This document shows positions 6,214 through 6,969 of a stretch of 6,969 bases of DNA, one piece after another; position 1 is the stretch's first letter, and every line of letters begins with the position of its first letter. The position numbers were made by a program, and so were the translations under genes. Location: contig JBIOJB010000127.1 in the NCBI GenBank assembly GCA_044450465.1, forward strand, positions 1-6,969, given 5' to 3'. The notes under the pieces are model-generated. The model searched no databases, had not been told where the DNA came from, and saw nothing but the letters and a program-made list of their open reading frames with translations. This DNA comes from JBIOJB01 sp044450465. Lineage in GTDB: Bacteria; Chloroflexota; Dormibacteria; Dormibacterales; Dormibacteraceae.

Positions 6214-6290
6214 TGGTCGGGGCGGCGAGATTTGAACTCGCGACCCCTTGCACCCCATGCAAGTGCGCTACCAGACTGCGCTACGCCCCG
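6214..6290 (-). tRNA. tRNA-Pro (anticodon GGG)
   Basis: A 77-nt cloverleaf on the minus strand: acceptor arm CGGGGCG pairs with CGCCCCG, followed by discriminator A and an encoded CCA (6214-6216). The D arm is GCGCAGTCTGGTAGCGC, the anticodon stem CTTGC/GCAAG encloses loop ATGGGGT with GGG at positions 34-36, and the T arm has GTTCAAATC. C1-G72 pairing (rather than G1-C72) is typical of bacterial tRNA-Pro. It decodes CCC and CCU. It lies downstream of the MerR-like gene, as in pseudomonads. Confidence 0.97.
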
Positions 6291-6338
6291 ACCGGAACGA
6301 CCGCCGCCGCGACTGCGGCAGAAGACTTAAGCGCGCGG

Positions 6339-6344
6339 ATTCTA
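6339..6344 (-). promoter_or_regulatory. Probable tRNA-Pro promoter -10 with GC discriminator
   Basis: TAGAAT (five of six to TATAAT) sits about 48 bp upstream of the mature tRNA 5' end and is followed by CCGCGCGC, the GC-rich discriminator common at stringently controlled tRNA promoters. A matching -35 is not evident (TAGCCC at 17 bp). Confidence 0.45.
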
Positions 6345-6381
6345 AAGGAAGCGCAGGCGCCGGGCTACGGCTGCGGGTCGC

Positions 6382-6738
6382 TCAGCGGCGCAGCGACTTC
6401 AGCAGTTCTTCGAGCTCGCCGCGGACCTGGCGCACGATCTGTTGGCTCTGCGACACGTCCTCGCGGGCCTCATCTCCCGCGAGCCTCTGGCGCGCGCCGC
6501 CGATCGTGAACCCCTGGTCGTACAAGAGGCTCCGGATCTGCCGGATCACCAGCACGTCCTGACGCTGGTAGTAACGGCGGTTGCCGCGCCGCTTGACCGG
6601 CTTCAGCTGCGGAAACTCCTGCTCCCAGTAGCGAAGGACGTGCGGCTTGACGCCGCACAGATCGCTGACCTCGCCGATCGTGAAGTAGCGCTTGCCCGGA
6701 ATCGCCGGCAGCTCGGCGTTATTGCTTGGTTCCAGCAT
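6382..6738 (-). CDS. MerR-family transcriptional regulator downstream of ihfA
   Basis: The 118-aa protein starts at ATG 6736-6738 (MLEPSNN), inside the 3' end of ihfA. A TTG three codons earlier is open but less likely, since the ATG has GAGG three bases upstream and gives the family's usual length. The winged-helix DNA-binding domain spans about residues 17-85: YFTIGEVSDLCGV forms the first helices, HVLRYWEQEF the recognition helix region, and RRYYQRQDV the wing, all typical of MerR. The C-terminal helix (about 95-118) is Gln/Leu-rich and would serve as the dimer coiled coil. There is no cysteine-rich metal site or large effector domain, so the signal is unknown. This matches the short MerR-like gene that follows ihfA in many gammaproteobacteria; its function is not established there as far as I know. 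Confidence 0.9.
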   Translation of the reverse strand: MLEPSNNAELPAIPGKRYFTIGEVSDLCGVKPHVLRYWEQEFPQLKPVKRRGNRRYYQRQDVLVIRQIRSLLYDQGFTIGGARQRLAGDEAREDVSQSQQIVRQVRGELEELLKSLRR

Positions 6739-6969
6739 ACGCCTCAACGCGTGCCTTGAGCTTCTGGCCTGGCCGGAACGTCACGACGCGCCGCGCGCTG
6801 ATCGGAATCTCCTCGCCGGTCTTCGGATTGCGCCCGGGCCGCTGGTTCTTGTCGCGCAGATCGAAGTTGCCGAAGCCCGAGAGCTTCACCTGTTCGCCAT
6901 TCGACAGCGCCGCGCGCACTTCCTCGAAGAACAGGTCGACAAGCTCGCGCGCTTCGCGCTTGTTCAGTC
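6719..6969 (-). CDS. ihfA: Integration host factor subunit alpha, 5' end beyond window
   Basis: The visible 82 residues begin inside the protein at LNKREARELVDLFFEEVR, which aligns with about residue 18 of E. coli IhfA (LSKRDAKELVELFFEEIR), so some 17 codons are missing at the right edge. The frame stays open to position 6969, so the GTG at 6917-6919 is internal Val, not the start. The beta-arm region NGEQVKLSGFGNFDLRDK, then NQRPGRNPKTGE carrying the DNA-intercalating proline, then ARRVVTFRPGQKLK are near-identical to E. coli IhfA. IHF is a DNA-bending heterodimer acting in transcription, replication and site-specific recombination. The end YAGTKQ is short, and the stop codon lies 20 bases inside the MerR-like gene, implying one transcript. 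ihfA is usually preceded by pheT. Confidence 0.97.
   Translation of the reverse strand, partial: LNKREARELVDLFFEEVRAALSNGEQVKLSGFGNFDLRDKNQRPGRNPKTGEEIPISARRVVTFRPGQKLKARVEAYAGTKQ

Noticed and set aside
5978..6262. Minus-strand 94-codon frame running out of tRNA-Pro
   Set aside because: Its N-terminus (GVASSNLAAPTN) is the typical artefact of translating a tRNA 3' half; the rest shows no domain.
6214..6290. tRNA-Pro as an attachment site for a genomic island carrying the lipoprotein operon
   Set aside because: The 3' end points toward the operon, but I found no repeat of the tRNA end to the left and no integrase gene.

Overview
The window looks like a chromosomal segment from a high-GC gammaproteobacterium. 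The right end carries ihfA, then a short MerR-family gene, then tRNA-Pro(GGG), all on the minus strand. I know this order from Pseudomonas and relatives. The left end carries the start of an MltC-type lytic transglycosylase, another proteobacterial envelope gene. Every gene I can support is on the minus strand, so the window reads right to left.

Right block (6969 to 6214): ihfA lacks its first ~17 codons beyond the window edge. Its end overlaps a 118-aa MerR-like regulator. A GC-rich stretch with a plausible tRNA promoter follows, then a complete tRNA-Pro(GGG) with encoded CCA.

Middle block (6213 to 1074): a 460-bp gene-free stretch holds a good sigma70-like promoter and an upstream dyad. 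It drives an apparent three-gene unit. First is a 682-aa lipoprotein with about 106 residues of almost pure serine after its lipobox, then a secreted beta-rich domain of unknown function. Second is a 425-aa polytopic membrane protein resembling GT-C glycosyltransferases. Third is a 430-aa polytopic protein ending in an ICMT-like methyltransferase domain. Genes two and three overlap by 4 nt (GTGA). My inference is a surface lipoprotein with membrane enzymes that could modify it, or a lipid or glycan, but nothing in the sequence proves substrates.

Left block (1073 to 1): about 600 bp without a confident gene, holding a weak small-ORF candidate and a weak promoter, then the first 157 codons of an MltC-like lipoprotein transglycosylase.

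The most unusual element is the serine tract. Its mixed AGC/TCG/TCC coding makes the DNA self-complementary (GAGCTC and CTCGAG palindromes). The opposite strand is therefore also open and low-complexity, and the sequence shows internal unit duplication.
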